DNA of 16,518 nucleotides from Ruminococcus sp. (lineage in GTDB: Bacteria; Bacillota; Clostridia; Oscillospirales; Acutalibacteraceae), in the NCBI GenBank assembly GCA_023667385.1, contig JAMPAE010000014.1:1-16518 (forward strand). Reading direction: 5' to 3'. This document shows, one piece after another, positions 15,001 to 16,518 of the stretch. The notes below the pieces were generated by a model. The model was not told the origin of the DNA, did not search any database, and saw nothing but the letters and a program-made list of their open reading frames with translations. Numbering within the stretch: the stretch's first letter is position 1; the number at the start of each line of letters is the position of its first letter. The position numbers and the translations under genes were made by a program.

Positions 15001-16518
15001 ACAGTTTCTGTCTTAGTCTCGCCACATCTCAGGCAATAGAATGCATTTACAGCATCATTTTCGCAAGTTGCTGCTGTTGAATTTTCGTCATCCTTAACCC
15101 ATTCATGGCCGAGAGCCTTGATTGTAACCGTTTGGGTTTCTTCACAGTCATCATATTTACATTTTACAACCATTTCACCATCTTTTGTACAGGTTGCAGC
15201 CACGGTAACCTTGCCTGTACCATCAGTTGGGAAGCTGTGTTCTCTCTTTGCTGTGCCATCCGGAGTTTCACTCATGATTTTTCCGCAGTGGTTACAAATA
15301 ACTACTGTCTTGCCGCCTTCTTCACAGGTCGGAGCGACGTATTTTTCGCTTGTGCTGTTGTGATCAAGCGGATCTGTGAATGTATCAATGAAGCTTGTTT
15401 TACAATACTGGCAAATGTGTGTTGTGAAGCCGCCTGTCAGGCAAGTCGGAGCAGTTACAACATCCTTTGTTGCGTCTGCCAAGTGTGTGAGTTTTGAATT
15501 CTCAACAATTTGTGCTTCAAGGTGTGTGCAGCCTTCGTTCTGGCAAGAGCGTGTCTGCACTTCGTTGCTGAAGCAGGTTGCAGCCTGATAAGTTGTCCAA
15601 TCGCTCATGGTGTGACCCGGCTGTGCTTTTACAATTACCTTATCACCGCAAGCGCAAACATCAAGCGTATCACTTGTGCAATCACCCTCAATTCTGACAT
15701 ATGAGTGTGGTTTCTTATTAATTTCAGTTGCTGCCTTTGCGTCACCGCAAACTGCGCATTCTTCGTGCTGTGAGCCTACTTCTGTGCAAGTTGCTTCTCT
15801 GTCAACAACTGTTACATACTTGTGTTCAAGAGCATTAATTGTTTCATTGACGATTTCTGCACCGCAGGTTTTGCATTCGGTTACAATTGAGCCTTCCTTA
15901 TTGCATTCAGGGGCTGTGTAAGTTGTTTCCAATTTGGTGTGTGCGGTTTCATCAATCGGGAGTGTAACTTCGATTTCTGCACCGTCTGCACAAGAAATTA
16001 TTGCTGCGCCTTCTTCCGTGCAGGTAGGAGCCTTTGTGATTGTAATGTTCTCGTATTCGTGACCGTCTTCAATGTTTTCAATAACAAGCTCTTTGCCGCA
16101 GTTTTTGCAGGTGCTTGTCAAGGTGCCGTGGTCGAATGCAAAGCTTTCATATTTATGAGCAGGTGTAGGTTCTGCATCATACTTATTATATGATTCTGTA
16201 CAACCCTCTGTTGAGCAGGTGTACGGTGTGTATGCGCTGTGTTCGCAGGTTGCAGCAACTTTTTCGCCTGCAACAAAGTTGTGCGGAATCATCGGAATGT
16301 CAAGGTCTTTTGTTTCGCCGCATTTTACGCAGGTAACACGTTCAGTACCTTTTTTTATGCAGGTTGCAGGTTTAACAATTACGCCGTTTTCATCGTAAAC
16401 GTGACCTGTTGCCGCAATTACAACTTCTTCTTCGCCGGGCTGACCGCACATGTCGCAGAGGTAATGGCCTACGCCAGCCTCTGTGCAGGTTGCTGCTGTG
16501 TCAACGCTGAGTGTCTTT
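12072..16518 (-). CDS. Giant Cys/His-repeat surface protein, N-terminus outside window
   Basis: The frame is open at the right edge and ends at TAA 12072-12074, giving at least 1,481 residues. The ATG at 16451 is internal: the frame continues upstream with another repeat, so neither start nor signal peptide is seen. Numbering from that ATG, residues 1-815 are about 20 repeats with three Cys and one His; 840-1002 are a Lys/Glu/Ala-rich coiled coil; 1008-1310 hold three FxGW repeats of the InlB/Listeria-Bacteroides type; 1311-1398 look like a beta-sandwich; and 1410-1459 are a tail with CxCxCH, a hydrophobic stretch and CC. No LPxTG motif is present. The composition and repeat types point to an exported, wall-associated protein of a gut Firmicute, perhaps an adhesin. 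Function is unknown. It has its own terminator and no visible functional link to argG. Confidence 0.85.
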   Translation of the reverse strand, partial: KTLSVDTAATCTEAGVGHYLCDMCGQPGEEEVVIAATGHVYDENGVIVKPATCIKKGTERVTCVKCGETKDLDIPMIPHNFVAGEKVAATCEHSAYTPYTCSTEGCTESYNKYDAEPTPAHKYESFAFDHGTLTSTCKNCGKELVIENIEDGHEYENITITKAPTCTEEGAAIISCADGAEIEVTLPIDETAHTKLETTYTAPECNKEGSIVTECKTCGAEIVNETINALEHKYVTVVDREATCTEVGSQHEECAVCGDAKAATEINKKPHSYVRIEGDCTSDTLDVCACGDKVIVKAQPGHTMSDWTTYQAATCFSNEVQTRSCQNEGCTHLEAQIVENSKLTHLADATKDVVTAPTCLTGGFTTHICQYCKTSFIDTFTDPLDHNSTSEKYVAPTCEEGGKTVVICNHCGKIMSETPDGTAKREHSFPTDGTGKVTVAATCTKDGEMVVKCKYDDCEETQTVTIKALGHEWVKDDENSTAATCENDAVNAFYCLRCGETKTETVKDSALGHNMVPTEEGTVAATCKNGGTTHLVCANDGCGHEETKTTPVDENAHDYGEGELHQSCYEASYRLYTCKNDASHTKKEYTADSLLDHKLEVEVGADGKSVRIYCKNEGCPIDETNEVSNEHRFEVEKVVNATCQKDGYIELKCKTHENCSENQTITLSKSDAAQHTNLRTSSSGVCGDGGIVYIICKDCGKTVDSWKPEAHEWHEPTVVAPTCTQNGYTEHHCKYCPAIIKDNYKMAQGHQYPKEGELLPATCTTPARWAYKCVLCNKDTHKADGSCACDHGIDYIKYVNDQNSKPNGHVWGDWQYEDHGSYFYKYRQCENCSLKEYEVDENQNKTVYHQVKFVNPYSTVDYRDVSSKQANELAKLNQQKLDKAAQLRAEKTEKIAAVKAEYNEKYAPVQEKYDNDLADAKAAFKEAVFRARDDAAEVERIEAAYDAQVAELKKAHEIVVAQFDADYEAAVKAINEKYDGVFDEEGNKTAPGLIDNLNSEYEAKNAQVVAKYNDEIAKIEVQYDILNGGKTYLVKKDASVYDNEVVGVAYAKNGTSATYVGSNPTRAKDYNFGAYVFEGWAATKDGKVISRTTIDKVTENTTVYATFKGETVTYTVTFYNQTIYGSKGARITQPATYTHGDPACFIVGKDKFKTEPWNTQQLIEQGVVPTLPSTIANNFEFTGWSWEGGSGASYDTQHIYDSVDLTAVYDVVGKQYKVVLHDYARNAKGEYKSDFGGEAIKEFIFNHGDAYDPSIESLVEKEPFDGNFKYLLSFEGWKLANGSRVDYTYTGYQAPDSSWAPYEYKEGNETNENLKTDKEKGIIHLYPSYYKRPVTYKLTVSAIDIGDVGVPVGSLVEVFDVKTGKVYTGTIDKNSQCVFNLVEGRYRVVVHSGDDAGFSGGDEKWDFDLYKNMEIVVEVQASKDINDGKENCSCICHSFLGRIWITFLNLIYRLFGKRTVCCYDMYATHADRLVYGPGENK
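12075..12224 (-). other. CxCxCH / hydrophobic / CC C-terminal tail of the surface protein
   Basis: The last 50 residues hold CSCICH (1410-1415), a hydrophobic but Arg-punctuated stretch FLGRIWITFLNLIYRLFG (1417-1434), then KRTVCC (1435-1440) and a polar end. The arrangement recalls a sorting or anchoring signal but lacks LPxTG or NPQTN. I recall similar CxCxCH tails on other large clostridial surface proteins; this is memory, not a search result. Confidence 0.6.
12522..13430 (-). other. Three InlB / Listeria-Bacteroides-type repeats in the surface protein
   Basis: Three segments carry the family's core: YVFEGWAATKDG with VTENTTVYATF (1053-1085), FEFTGWSWEGG with YDSVDLTAVYD (1157-1188), and LSFEGWKLANG with IIHLYPSYYK (1250-1309). 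The pattern, FxGW followed about 25-50 residues later by a strand ending in A-x-[FY] or P-x-[FY], is that of the small beta-grasp-like repeats common in Firmicute surface proteins. Confidence 0.75.
13446..13931 (-). other. Coiled-coil stalk region of the surface protein
   Basis: Residues 840-1002 (from the internal ATG) are rich in Ala, Glu, Lys, Asp and Gln, lack Cys, and show regularly spaced hydrophobic positions in segments such as AEYNEKYAPVQEKYDNDLAD. A glycine-containing break (GVFDEEGNKTAPG) near 958-970 splits it in two. It probably forms an extended stalk between the Cys/His repeats and the C-terminal domains. Confidence 0.65.
14007..16518 (-). repeat. About 20 tandem C-x9-C-x(2-5)-C-x(11-15)-H protein repeats
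   Basis: Units of about 35-45 residues read ATCTxxG, then a Cys, CxxC or CxxxxC, and end near a His followed by an aromatic or hydrophobic residue (GHEW, EHKY, PHSY). In 16 units the first two Cys are exactly ten residues apart (for example 31/41, 222/232, 421/431, 701/711). The next pair is CxxC in nine units, C-x4-C in five and C-x5-C in one. Units near 115, 258, 592 and 807 are degenerate. The DNA also shows recurring caggttgcag words, as expected from duplication followed by divergence. Confidence 0.85.

Noticed and set aside
16449..16451. ATG at 16451 as the true start of the surface protein
   Set aside because: The frame stays open to the window edge, encoding another full repeat segment (AATCTEAGVGHYLCDMCG), and no ribosome-binding site or signal peptide is found at this ATG.
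14007..16518. CRISPR-like or DNA-level tandem array
   Set aside because: The recurring caggttgcag words lie in one reading frame of a protein repeat with variable spacing; the periodicity is of the protein, not of DNA repeats with spacers.

Overview
The window looks like chromosomal DNA of a strictly anaerobic Gram-positive bacterium, most likely a gut member of the Clostridia (Oscillospiraceae/Ruminococcaceae-like). The grounds are the clostridial gene order rnfCDGEAB, strong GGAGG-type ribosome-binding sites, an ArgR-type control region in front of argG, and a giant surface protein of a kind common in gut Firmicutes. This placement is inference; there is no rRNA gene in the window to test it.

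Layout, left to right. Positions 2-103 hold the last 33 codons of an unrecognised plus-strand gene. An AT-rich gene-poor stretch (104-661) follows, with a terminator hairpin, a perfect 19-bp inverted repeat and a possible small transcript. From 662 to 7826 nine genes all lie on the minus strand. Read in their own direction they are apbE (flavin transferase), a NusG-domain-II membrane protein, a Gx-transporter-family membrane protein, then rnfC, rnfD, rnfG, rnfE, rnfA and rnfB. Most neighbours overlap or abut. The exceptions are a 29-nt gap, a 130-nt gap before rnfC and a 12-nt gap before rnfB. The cluster is a self-contained energy module: Rnf moves electrons from reduced ferredoxin to NAD+ while pumping ions, and ApbE attaches FMN to threonines in RnfG and RnfD. 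The other two genes resemble the EetA/EetB pair of flavin-based extracellular electron transfer loci.

A compact divergent promoter region (about 7936-8001) separates this cluster from two plus-strand genes, an iron-containing alcohol dehydrogenase and an M20-family amidohydrolase. Each has its own good sigma-A promoter, and the second ends in a strong terminator. Facing them is argG (10587-11810, minus), a single-gene unit with its own terminator and a promoter overlapped by a probable ARG box.

The right quarter is one minus-strand gene open at the window edge (12072 to beyond 16518). It encodes a very large, probably cell-surface protein. In order it has about 20 Cys/His repeats of strikingly constant geometry (C-x9-C-x2..5-C-x11..15-H), a long charged coiled coil, three InlB/Listeria-Bacteroides-type repeats, a beta-sandwich-like region, and an unusual C-terminal tail with a CxCxCH motif, a short hydrophobic stretch and a CC pair. 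This protein is the least explained part of the window. No tRNA, rRNA, CRISPR array, transposase or phage gene was seen.
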